Assembly: GCA_003161835.1 (NCBI GenBank)
Contig: PMNO01000424.1
Coordinates: 1-6,039 of the forward strand
Origin: Myxococcales bacterium
Lineage (GTDB): Bacteria > Myxococcota_A > Polyangia > Fen-1088
Direction of reading: 5' to 3'
DNA: 6,039 bases
In this document: positions 1 through 5,766 of the stretch, piece by piece
Position numbering within the stretch: the first letter of the stretch is position 1
How the letters are laid out: every line of letters begins with the position of its first letter
Position numbers and translations under genes: made by a program
The notes under the pieces: generated by a model
Told to the model about the DNA's origin: nothing
Databases searched by the model: none
What the model saw: only the letters and a program-made list of their open reading frames with translations

Positions 1-924
1 CTCCTCGTCGCGATCCTTGATCTCGACCTTGGGAACGCCGGGAACGGCGCGCCCGGGGAGCTGTATGAACTGGCCCGTGGCGGCCGAGCCGGTGACCACG
101 GGCTGTTGGATCGTGCGGAGCACAACGGGGGGCGGTGCCCCCGGCGCCGTCGGCGCGCTGGCCGGCTCCGCCGCCTTGACCGGCGGGGCCGCCCCTGCGG
201 GGGCGGTGCGGGATGAAGGCGCGGCTGCGGGAGGCATGGGAGCATCTGCCTTCGGCGGTGTGCCGACAGAGTGCGGGACCGATGGTGCCACGGTCGCGAC
301 CGGGGGCGAGGCCAAGGGCGCCCGCACGTCCGCTTCGACGATCCGCTGTACCCGCCGCGCGGGAGGCGCCTCAACGGCGACGACCGATGCGGCCTCAACC
401 TTTTCCTCTGGGGTTCTGGCGACGGGTTTTGCAGCCGTCTTGGCGGGGGCCGTCTGGGCGACATTCGCACGCGCCTCCGCGCCCGAATCTTCCCCGGGAC
501 CATCGCTCGGCGCGGCCGCTGGAAGCGGCGCGGGACTCTTGACCTCGACAACGGGGGCAGGTGCCGTCTTGCGGACCACGGGCGCCGACGCAGGTGGCGC
601 GGAAGGCGGTGCTGCCGCGACCGGTGGCGGGGGCGGGACTTTGGAGCGACGCCGAATGACCGTGTCGGTCAAACGTTCCTCAACGAGACTTTCGTGACGC
701 TCCCGGGTCAGCGAACGTCGGACGCGATCCACATCGACGGCTTCGAGGTGCGACATGTGATTCGCGGCATCAACCCCAAGCGCCTGAATGCGGGCCACCA
801 GGTCTCGGTTCGAGAGGCCAAGCTCCTTGGCCAGCTCGTAGACACGTACCCGGGGCCCGGCAACCGTCGCTTCGGGGCCACTGGCGTTCGATTCAGACCT
901 TCGCTCAAATCCGCTTCCAATCAT
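1..924 (-). CDS. infB: Translation initiation factor IF-2, N-terminal part (runs off left edge)
   Basis: IF2 is the cytoplasmic GTPase that places initiator tRNA on the 30S subunit and promotes subunit joining. Only the first 308 codons are here, open to the window edge; the G domain is outside. Residues about 25-75 match the IF2 N-domain (RVRVYELAKELGLSNRDLV, then LGVDAANHMSHLE). VEERLTDTVIRRR at 81-93 is typical of deltaproteobacterial IF2. Residues about 96-285 are a low-complexity Pro/Ala/Val linker, ending in GQFIQLPG and the charged EIKDRDEE at 301-308, which I expect leads towards the G domain. The ATG at 924-922 is the only possible start: the in-frame TAG is three codons upstream (933-931), and AGGA lies about 5 nt before the ATG. 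It overlaps the ylxR stop as ATGA, suggesting coupled translation. The identification is firm despite truncation. Confidence 0.95.
   Translation of the reverse strand, partial: MIGSGFERRSESNASGPEATVAGPRVRVYELAKELGLSNRDLVARIQALGVDAANHMSHLEAVDVDRVRRSLTRERHESLVEERLTDTVIRRRSKVPPPPPVAAAPPSAPPASAPVVRKTAPAPVVEVKSPAPLPAAAPSDGPGEDSGAEARANVAQTAPAKTAAKPVARTPEEKVEAASVVAVEAPPARRVQRIVEADVRAPLASPPVATVAPSVPHSVGTPPKADAPMPPAAAPSSRTAPAGAAPPVKAAEPASAPTAPGAPPPVVLRTIQQPVVTGSAATGQFIQLPGRAVPGVPKVEIKDRDEE
921..924 (-). other. ATGA stop/start overlap, ylxR-infB
   Basis: The ylxR stop TGA (923-921) and the infB start ATG (924-922) overlap as ATGA, with AGGA about 5 nt upstream. The in-frame TAG at 933-931 rules out any earlier infB start, so this overlap fixes the infB N-terminus. 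Confidence 0.85.
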
Positions 925-1250
925 GGCGTCCTACCTGCTCTGGGCTGTTGCAAAACGTGAGCGACTTCGATGTCGTTGATCAACGCCCGCAGGGCGTCGT
1001 CCGCGTTCGGGTCCGCGGATCCTTGACCGCGCTGAAGCGGGGAGATCGCCCCCCGGAAAGCTCGAGCGAAGGCATGGGTTCTAACGGCTGCGACCACGCA
1101 GGCCTCCGAGGGATGAATCGACGCGCCCCGGCCCGGATGGCTCGCGCGCTGCCCCGCACGCAAAACTCCGTCGGCCAGAACCAGCCGCACGAGTTCCGAG
1201 GCCGCGGCCCGACGGCGGCAACCGATGCAGGTGCGCACGGTAGAGCGCAC
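921..1250 (-). CDS. ylxR: YlxR family RNA-binding protein
   Basis: A 109-residue basic protein of the YlxR (DUF448) family, small cytoplasmic RNA-binding proteins normally encoded between nusA and infB. Proposed family roles are in RNase P regulation and transcription control, and the precise role here is unknown. The family signature is present: RTCIGCRRR at 6-14 (Cys8, Cys11), LVRLVLADG at 20-28, HPGRGASIHPSEAC at 38-51 and a closing FARAFRG at 61-67. Residues about 72-109 form a tail beyond the usual core (DALRALINDIEVAHVL), which may be helical. The start is GTG at 1250: the in-frame codon two before it is a stop (1256-1254), so nothing longer is possible. GGAGG lies 11 nt upstream, inside the end of nusA. 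It starts 3 nt after the nusA stop and overlaps infB by ATGA. Confidence 0.93.
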   Translation of the reverse strand: MRSTVRTCIGCRRRAAASELVRLVLADGVLRAGQRASHPGRGASIHPSEACVVAAVRTHAFARAFRGAISPLQRGQGSADPNADDALRALINDIEVAHVLQQPRAGRTP

Positions 1251-1253
1251 GAA

Positions 1254-2684
1254 TCATGGTCCCTCCGTTGGAGAAGACGTCCCGGCCGCGGCTGATCCAT
1301 CGGGACTCCCGGTCGGTACCACGGCGGCGGCCGCCAAGGCGGCCTCCTCGGCCAGCCGTCGCCGATCGGCCTCCACCGCGCGCGCGGCGGCGATGATCCG
1401 GGGCGCCGACTCGGCCGAGATGCCGGGAACTTCTGCCAGCTCGTCGGGCTTGCCGTGGGATACCTCGGACGCTGAACGCCATCCGAGCCGAAACAGAGCC
1501 TCGACCAGATCGGGCGTCAACCCTTCGATTTGCGCCAACGACGCCCGGCCGCGCGCCTCCATCTCGCGAACCTTGGTCTCGGAGTGAATATCGATCCGCC
1601 AGCCCGTGAGCTGCGAGGCCAGCCGCACGTTCTGGCCCTTCTTGCCGATCGCCAACGACAGCTTCTCGTCGGGCACGATGAGCTCCATCGTGTGGGACCC
1701 GGCATCAATCAACACCCGCGATACCTCGGCCGGGGCGATCGCGTTGCACACAAAACGCGCGGGATCAGGATCGTAGGGAACGATATCAATCTTTTCGCCG
1801 CGCAGTTCCTGAACCACCGCCTGCACGCGCGATCCCTTCATGCCGACGCATGCCCCGACAGGATCGACATCCCGGTCCCGGCTGCTCACGGCGATCTTCG
1901 ACCGGGCCCCCGGCTCGCGCGCGGATGCCTCGATGCGGACGATCTTTTCGTAGATCTCCGGAACTTCCATCTCGAACAACTTCTCGAGCAAGCCCTTGTG
2001 CGTGCGCGACAAGATGATTTGCGGTCCGCGCGCGGCCTTATCGATGTCGACCACGAACGCGACGATGCGATCACCGGCGCGGTAGGATTCGCGCTGCACC
2101 TGTTCGCGCACGGGGAGGATTGCCTCGGCGCCCCCGAGATCGACCACCAGATTTCCCCGTTCGAATCGCCGCACGATGCCTGAAATGAGCTCGCCTTTGC
2201 GATCCTTGTACTGATTGAAGACGTTGTCGCGCTCCGCTTCGCGGACGCGCTGGAGAATCACCTGCTTCGCAGTCTGAGCGGCGATGCGACCGAACCCCTT
2301 CCAGGCGCGGTTCAGCTCGAGCAATGCACCGTATTTCGCGTCCTGTTCCTCGGCGCGCGCCTGATCCTTTTCGTCGAAAAAGATCTGAAAAAGCAGCTCG
2401 TCGCCGACTTCCGCCTTCAGGCCAAACCGAACGGCATCGTCAATCGGGATTTCCTTGCCCTCGTTCCCGGGGGTGATCTGCTCGACGATAATTATGATCT
2501 GAAACAGATCGACCCGACCTGTTTCCTCGTTGAACTTCGCCTCCATCTCGCGCTGCATGCCGAACGCACGCTTGGCCGCGGTCAGAATGGCTTGCTCCAA
2601 CGCTTCGACCAGAATCCCGCGGTCGATGTTCTTGTCTTTCGAGACCTGATCGAGAACCAGGCCGAGGGCGGCACCATCACTCAT
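1254..2684 (-). CDS. nusA: Transcription termination/antitermination factor NusA
   Basis: NusA binds RNA polymerase and nascent RNA and controls pausing, intrinsic termination and antitermination. The protein has 476 residues. Its domains in order are: polymerase-binding N-terminal domain (1 to about 150, with [16 protein letters not shown] at 131-146); S1 domain (about 163-227); KH1 (GMKG at 281-284, in [19 protein letters not shown]); KH2 (GKKG at 347-350, in [20 protein letters not shown]); one helix-hairpin-helix-like region (about 381-436, [17 protein letters not shown] and VPGISAESA); and a Ser/Ala-rich tail. Residues about 98-130 form an insert before FGRIAAQ that is short in E. coli-type NusA but, from memory, present in myxobacterial NusA. 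I chose ATG 2684 over the in-frame ATG at 2714. The later ATG overlaps the rimP stop as ATGA, has GGAG 6 nt upstream, and gives the expected N-terminus. Confidence 0.97.
   Translation of the reverse strand: MSDGAALGLVLDQVSKDKNIDRGILVEALEQAILTAAKRAFGMQREMEAKFNEETGRVDLFQIIIIVEQITPGNEGKEIPIDDAVRFGLKAEVGDELLFQIFFDEKDQARAEEQDAKYGALLELNRAWKGFGRIAAQTAKQVILQRVREAERDNVFNQYKDRKGELISGIVRRFERGNLVVDLGGAEAILPVREQVQRESYRAGDRIVAFVVDIDKAARGPQIILSRTHKGLLEKLFEMEVPEIYEKIVRIEASAREPGARSKIAVSSRDRDVDPVGACVGMKGSRVQAVVQELRGEKIDIVPYDPDPARFVCNAIAPAEVSRVLIDAGSHTMELIVPDEKLSLAIGKKGQNVRLASQLTGWRIDIHSETKVREMEARGRASLAQIEGLTPDLVEALFRLGWRSASEVSHGKPDELAEVPGISAESAPRIIAAARAVEADRRRLAEEAALAAAAVVPTGSPDGSAAAGTSSPTEGP
2681..2684 (-). 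other. ATGA stop/start overlap, rimP-nusA
   Basis: The last codons of rimP end in TGA at 2683-2681 and the nusA ATG is 2684-2682, so the two share bases as ATGA. A GGAG element 6 nt before the ATG lies inside rimP. This layout usually couples re-initiation on the downstream gene to translation of the upstream one. Confidence 0.85.
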
Positions 2685-3211
2685 GACGCGCTCCGTTTCA
2701 GTTCCTTGTCCCAATCGGGGACCAAGTTCGCCTTGGCGATGTCCTCGATGGGAAGGTTGTACACCCGGCCGTCACAATCGATTTCCACGGCGCCATCTTG
2801 GGCACCGCGGATGTGGCCGGAGAAATTGCGCCGCCCGTCCACGCCCTCGGTCAGGCGAATGCGCGCCTCACGCCCCGCAAAACGGGAGAAATCCGACTGG
2901 CGACGCAGGGGTCGATCGAGCCCGGGGGAGCTGACCTCCAACTGGTACGCATGGGGAATCATATCGGCGACGTCCAGTGCCGCCGAAACATCTCGGCTGA
3001 CCCGCTCGCAGTTTTCCAGCGAGACGGTTTCCTCGGGAAGGGGCAACTGGACATCCGATCCCGGAACCCGCAAGTCCGAAACCCGGTCAATATATAGGCG
3101 TACGATCCAGCCGCTCTGCTCGCGGCCGGACTGAACCTCCACCAAATCGAACCCGGCGTCTTTCACGTATGGTTCGACCAGATTCCACAAATTTCGTACG
3201 TCCTTTCTCAT
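2681..3211 (-). CDS. rimP: Ribosome maturation factor RimP
   Basis: RimP is a cytoplasmic factor that assists late assembly of the 30S ribosomal subunit. The 176-residue product shows the family pattern. The N-terminal alpha/beta domain has [17 protein letters not shown] (11-27), VRLYID (37-42) and [18 protein letters not shown] (63-80). The hallmark [14 protein letters not shown] (89-102) is followed by FSRFAG (108-113). The C-terminal SH3-like domain holds FSGHIRG (130-136) and [12 protein letters not shown] (155-166). Residues about 44-61 form a somewhat long loop. An in-frame ATG exists at 3319, but it would make the protein read through the leader terminator, U-tract and promoter, so I chose ATG 3211, where family similarity begins. 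No Shine-Dalgarno is visible before 3211. It is the first gene of the operon and overlaps nusA by 4 nt. Confidence 0.94.
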   Translation of the reverse strand: MRKDVRNLWNLVEPYVKDAGFDLVEVQSGREQSGWIVRLYIDRVSDLRVPGSDVQLPLPEETVSLENCERVSRDVSAALDVADMIPHAYQLEVSSPGLDRPLRRQSDFSRFAGREARIRLTEGVDGRRNFSGHIRGAQDGAVEIDCDGRVYNLPIEDIAKANLVPDWDKELKRSAS

Positions 3212-3225
3212 GACGAGCGTTGGGC

Positions 3226-3253
3226 AAAAAAAAAGGCGGGCTGCGGGCCCACC
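3226..3253 (-). terminator. Intrinsic terminator in the rimP leader (putative attenuator)
   Basis: On the minus strand, GGTGGGC (3253-3247) pairs with GCCCGCC (3241-3235) around the 5-nt loop CCGCA. This is a 7-bp stem with one U-G wobble, immediately followed by nine T (3234-3226). The wobble becomes a C-A mismatch on the plus strand, so the element is oriented towards rimP. It ends 14 nt before the rimP ATG (3211), downstream of the proposed promoter, so it would stop transcription before the operon unless read through. The structure is seen directly. Control by NusA or another factor is inferred. Confidence 0.8.
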
Positions 3254-3262
3254 TACGGTGAG
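3248..3262 (-). promoter_or_regulatory. Alternative hairpin competing with the leader terminator
   Basis: On the minus strand, CTCACC (3262-3257) can pair with GGTGGG (3253-3248) around a GTA triloop: six pairs, one of them U-G. These same GGTGGG bases form the 5' arm of the terminator stem, so the two structures are mutually exclusive. That is the layout of an antiterminator/terminator switch. The triloop helix is shorter than the terminator stem and could form by chance in GC-rich DNA. Confidence 0.4.
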
Positions 3263-3290
3263 GGGCTGACGCGGAATTTCGGAAGCGCCG

Positions 3291-3319
3291 CTTATATCAC
3301 GCAGGATCGTCAGGCGCAA
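3291..3319 (-). promoter_or_regulatory. Sigma70-like promoter for rimP-nusA-ylxR-infB
   Basis: On the minus strand there is a weak -35 TTGCGC (3319-3314), a 17-nt spacer and a strong -10 TATAAG (3296-3291, 5 of 6 consensus bases). TGA just before the -10 (3299-3297) makes it an extended -10 (TGn). The predicted start is near 3284, giving a leader of about 70 nt that holds the terminator at 3253-3226. The match is convincing by eye in a GC-rich background but untested. Confidence 0.55.
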
Positions 3320-3320
3320 C

Positions 3321-3350
3321 TTGGAAACAATCGTTCAACCCTTTGATACT
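3321..3350 (+). promoter_or_regulatory. Weak candidate promoter for the nitrilase-family gene
   Basis: TTGGAA (3321-3326) and GATACT (3345-3350) are separated by 18 nt. Each matches 4 of 6 sigma70 consensus bases. It sits back to back with the -35 of the rimP promoter in the AT-rich part of the gap and would give a 5' leader of about 150 nt. This is only a candidate. Confidence 0.22.
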
Positions 3351-3506
3351 TCATACGAATTCTTTGGACCATTGCATCATTTTCGGCCGCACCCGGCGCT
3401 CCCCTCGCGCGCGGGGATGCCCGGGGGGCTGGTTTTTTGGTCGTCGGTGGCACCGCGTGAGGGCATACCCACGGCGGCCTGAAGGCGGTGTTAGGGTTCA
3501 AAAACA

Positions 3507-4379
3507 ATGACGAATCAGCCAGTCCCCTCCCCTCCCGTCCCGTCTCGGATGCGCGTCGCGGCCATTCAGATGACATCGACCGACGACATCGCGGTGAACT
3601 TGGCGGCGGCCTCACGATTGGTGCAGGATGCCGCGGCGCAGGGGGCCCAGTTGGTCGGCCTGCCTGAGAATTTCGCGTTCCTCGGCTCGGACCGGGATCA
3701 TCGTCTGGCGATCGCCGAACCGCTCGCTGCGATGCAAGACGCATCCGGTTCCTTTCCGGGCCCCATTCTGGGCGCGATGATGGCGCTGGCGCGGCAGGTC
3801 CAGGCCCACCTCCTCTTGGGAGGTTTTCCGGAACGGGGGCGCGTGCCGACGCAGATTCGCAACACGGCGGTTCTGCTGGCGCCCGACGGAGAGATCGCGG
3901 CGCTTTACCGAAAGATTCACCTTTTCGACGTGGACCTCCCGGGGGGGACGCGCTTCCGGGAGTCGGAGGCCGTCGAGGCGGGCGACGACGTGGTCGTGGC
4001 GCCGTTCCCGTGGGGCGGTCTGGGGCTGTCTATTTGTTATGACCTGCGGTTCCCCGAGCTCTACCGGAGACAGGCGGCGGCGGGCGCACGCGTCTTGACG
4101 GTACCCTCCGCGTTCACGGCGGAGACGGGGAAGGATCACTGGCACGTGCTGCTGCGCGCGCGTGCCATCGAGAACCAGGCCTACGTGCTGGCCCCGGCCC
4201 AGTTTGGCCTCCATGGGGGCCAGCGTCGCAGCTACGGCCACGCGCTGATCGTCGACCCCTGGGGTACGGTGCTGGCCGAGTGTGGGGATCACCCGGGCGC
4301 GGCCCTCGCGGATCTGGATTTCGCCTACCAGGACGACGTGCGCGCCCGATTGCCCTGCCTCGCCCACCGCCGGCTCTGA
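3507..4379 (+). CDS. Carbon-nitrogen hydrolase, nitrilase superfamily (Nit1-like amidase)
   Basis: A 290-residue cytoplasmic nitrilase-superfamily amidase. The catalytic triad is visible: Glu54 in GLPENFAF, Lys136 in YRKIHLFDVD and Cys177 in LSICYDLRFPELYR. HWHVLLRARAIENQAYVLAP (211-230) and the SYGHALIVDPWGTVLAE strand (242-258) are also typical. YRKIHLFDVD with SICYDLRFPELYR is the pattern of the Nit1/Nit2-like branch, which hydrolyses deaminated glutathione or related omega-amides in metabolite repair. The exact substrate cannot be read from the sequence. The fold begins at MRVAAIQM, so the true start may be Met15 (3549) rather than 3507, the first 14 residues being Pro/Ser-rich. Neither start has a clear Shine-Dalgarno. 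The gene stands alone on the plus strand, divergent from rimP and convergent with the TerC gene. Confidence 0.9.
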   Translation: MTNQPVPSPPVPSRMRVAAIQMTSTDDIAVNLAAASRLVQDAAAQGAQLVGLPENFAFLGSDRDHRLAIAEPLAAMQDASGSFPGPILGAMMALARQVQAHLLLGGFPERGRVPTQIRNTAVLLAPDGEIAALYRKIHLFDVDLPGGTRFRESEAVEAGDDVVVAPFPWGGLGLSICYDLRFPELYRRQAAAGARVLTVPSAFTAETGKDHWHVLLRARAIENQAYVLAPAQFGLHGGQRRSYGHALIVDPWGTVLAECGDHPGAALADLDFAYQDDVRARLPCLAHRRL

Positions 4380-4383
4380 CGAA

Positions 4384-4402
4384 GCGCTGGACAGTCTAGC
4401 GC
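4384..4402 (+). terminator. Hairpin between the convergent nitrilase and TerC genes
   Basis: GCGCTGGA (4384-4391) pairs with TCTAGCGC (4395-4402) around the loop CAG: eight pairs with one G-U. It begins 5 nt after the nitrilase stop and overlaps the TerC stop (4398-4396). The G-U becomes a C-A mismatch on the minus strand, so the stem favours plus-strand RNA. No T-run follows, so it is not a standard intrinsic terminator. It may protect the 3' end or assist factor-dependent termination. Confidence 0.4.
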
Positions 4403-5340
4403 GCGGGCCGATCGGCGTCGTTGGTGCGCGGCGCGAACATCAGCGACACCAGGGCCGAACCGAGGAGCAAGGACACGACCACCGCGAGCGAAACGATCTC
4501 GGGAATGTGGAGATGGTTGGCGACCAGCATCTTGCCGCCGATGAACGCCAGCACGAGAGAAAGCCCCACTTTCAGATAGCGTAAGCGCCGCACGAGGTCG
4601 CCGACCAGAAAGGACAAGGCCCGCAGCCCGAGAATCGCGAAGATGTTCGAGGTGTACACGATGAACACGTCCCGGGTTATCGCGAACACCGCGGGAATCG
4701 AGTCGACCGCGAAGACCACGTCGGTCGCCTCGACCACCAGCAGCACCATGAAGAGCGGCGTGGCCAGAATTCTATTGTCGCGTCGGACGAAGAACCGCGT
4801 TCCGCTCGGTTCTTTGGTGACCGGGACGAATCGCCGGAACAGCCGGAGGACCGGATTCTTGTCGGGATGAATCTCGGCATCCTCGGCGACGAGCATCCGA
4901 GCTGCGGTGAGGATCAAAAAGCCGCCGAACAGATACATCACCCAGTGAAACGTGCGCAGGAGCGCCGCCCCCGTCCAGATGAAGGCCCCCCGGGTCACGA
5001 GGGCACCCAAAATGCCCCAGAACAACACCCGATGCTGCAAGCGGGTCGGGACGGAAAAATACGAAAATATCGCCAGAAACACGAAGATATTGTCGACGGA
5101 CAGCGCCTTTTCAATCGCCCAGGCCTGAAAAAACTCCAGGGCCCGATCCGAGCCAAACTGGACGTACACGAGCACATTGAATGACAGGGCCAATGCGATC
5201 CAAACGCCCGACCAAATCGCCGCTTCGCGCAGACGGATGATGTGCACCTTGCGATGAAACACCCCCAGATCGATCGCCAACGTCGTTATGATTGTCGCCG
5301 CGAAGACGCCCCACACCAGGGGTCCGCCGATGCTACCCAT
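4396..5340 (-). CDS. TerC/Alx family integral membrane protein
   Basis: A 314-residue inner-membrane protein with about nine hydrophobic segments (roughly 8-26, 43-61, 81-97, 106-124, 132-151, 194-217, 226-244, 255-275 and 280-302). Both acidic family motifs are intact: EKALSVDNIFVFLAIF (77-92) and EATDVVFAVDSIPAVFAI (204-221). SNIFAILGLRALSF (231-244) and GGKML (268-272) follow. The length and motifs fit the Alx/YgjT type of TerC protein; E. coli Alx is linked to manganese export, and other relatives to tellurite resistance or metal loading of secreted enzymes. Manganese transport is therefore the most likely role, but unproven. ATG 5340 is supported by GAGG about 4 nt upstream. It lies 45 nt downstream of a small membrane-protein gene on the same strand. 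I see no yybP-ykoY-type riboswitch in that gap, nor any tellurite-resistance neighbours. Confidence 0.92.
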   Translation of the reverse strand: MGSIGGPLVWGVFAATIITTLAIDLGVFHRKVHIIRLREAAIWSGVWIALALSFNVLVYVQFGSDRALEFFQAWAIEKALSVDNIFVFLAIFSYFSVPTRLQHRVLFWGILGALVTRGAFIWTGAALLRTFHWVMYLFGGFLILTAARMLVAEDAEIHPDKNPVLRLFRRFVPVTKEPSGTRFFVRRDNRILATPLFMVLLVVEATDVVFAVDSIPAVFAITRDVFIVYTSNIFAILGLRALSFLVGDLVRRLRYLKVGLSLVLAFIGGKMLVANHLHIPEIVSLAVVVSLLLGSALVSLMFAPRTNDADRPAR

Positions 5341-5385
5341 GTGTCCTCGCGTGGCGGCGGCGCGGGCTCCGGCCGGGCGCCTCGA

Positions 5386-5685
5386 TCATTGCGGGTTCAC
5401 GGGGGTAGGCCGCGGCGCCAGTCCAGGGCCGAGGCGAATGGCACGCCCGCCGAAATCGCCGAGGGGCGCCGATATTCCCGAGCCCGGGCGCGGCGGCTGA
5501 ACCCCTGCCGGGGGCGGGCCCCACAGCTCGCCGGCACGGCCGAGCAACCGACTGGTGGAGTGCTTCAGCCCGACGATCAAGCCGATCAACAACAGCAACA
5601 TCACGGCCCTCCGTATGTTGCGCCAAGGGAACAACTCGGCGAACGTGCGCTCTCGCGGCGGCGGTCTTGGCCGTTCCAAGGGCAT
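5386..5685 (-). CDS. Small single-pass membrane protein, unrecognised
   Basis: I do not recognise this 99-residue product. A basic, Pro/Arg-rich N-terminus (1-26, with FAELFPWRNIRRA) leads into one hydrophobic segment, AVMLLLLIGLIVGL (27-40). A Lys/His/Arg stretch (KHSTSRLLGR, 41-50) follows, then a Pro/Gly-rich tail (about 56-99). The RR pair before the segment suggests the N-terminus is inside and the tail in the periplasm, though charge lies on both sides. The segment is short for a full membrane span unless flanking residues join it. The ATG at 5685 has only a weak CGAG upstream. It lies 81 nt after the recJ stop and 45 nt before the TerC gene, same strand, so it may be co-transcribed with them. 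The TM-like run and Leu-rich codons make a real gene likely, but the tail could be spurious coding. Confidence 0.6.
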   Translation of the reverse strand: MPLERPRPPPRERTFAELFPWRNIRRAVMLLLLIGLIVGLKHSTSRLLGRAGELWGPPPAGVQPPRPGSGISAPLGDFGGRAIRLGPGLAPRPTPVNPQ

Positions 5686-5766
5686 CTCGGACGTTTTACC
5701 CGATGAGTGCCGGTAGGGCGACTGTCGCGATCCCGGCTGCGGAGCCCGACCAGGCGCACGCAGGAG

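Larger units (their letters stand above)
3212..3506. other. Divergent intergenic region between rimP and the nitrilase-family gene
   Basis: This 295-nt gap separates divergent genes. Its left third holds the rimP promoter and leader terminator. The part from about 3270 to 3380 is clearly more AT-rich than the surrounding genes, as expected for promoter DNA. From about 3389 to 3490 it is again GC-rich, and I see no gene, tRNA or convincing site there. An open minus-strand frame crossing the region (3744-3310) has no protein-like character and runs into the nitrilase gene, so I do not call it. Confidence 0.6.

Noticed and set aside
189..206. Seven-bp CCGCCCC/GGGGCGG hairpin
   Set aside because: It lies inside the Pro/Ala-rich infB linker, where such pairing arises from GC-rich codons, and has no T-run.
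17..697. A 226-codon Gly/Ala-rich plus-strand open frame antisense to infB
   Set aside because: Its Gly/Ala/Thr repeats are the reverse complement of the IF2 Pro/Ala linker codons; IF2 itself has conserved N-domain motifs.
1530..2183. A 217-codon plus-strand open frame antisense to nusA
   Set aside because: It covers the S1 and KH region of a clear nusA and has composition typical of an antisense shadow.
3419..3438. GCCC/GGGC hairpin followed by six T on the plus strand, resembling a terminator
   Set aside because: The stem is only 4 bp and three bases separate it from the T-run. No plus-strand gene lies to its left to terminate.
3381..3506. Possible tRNA or small RNA before the nitrilase gene, prompted by GGTTCAA near 3495
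   Set aside because: No cloverleaf arms or acceptor stem could be formed around it.
3310..3744. A 144-codon minus-strand open frame crossing the intergenic region
   Set aside because: Pro/Arg-rich with no domain; it overlaps the start of the nitrilase gene and the rimP promoter.
3612..4367. A 251-codon open frame on the minus strand, antisense to the nitrilase-family gene
   Set aside because: It lies wholly inside a gene with an intact catalytic triad, shows no recognisable motif, and is the expected open shadow frame of GC-rich coding DNA.
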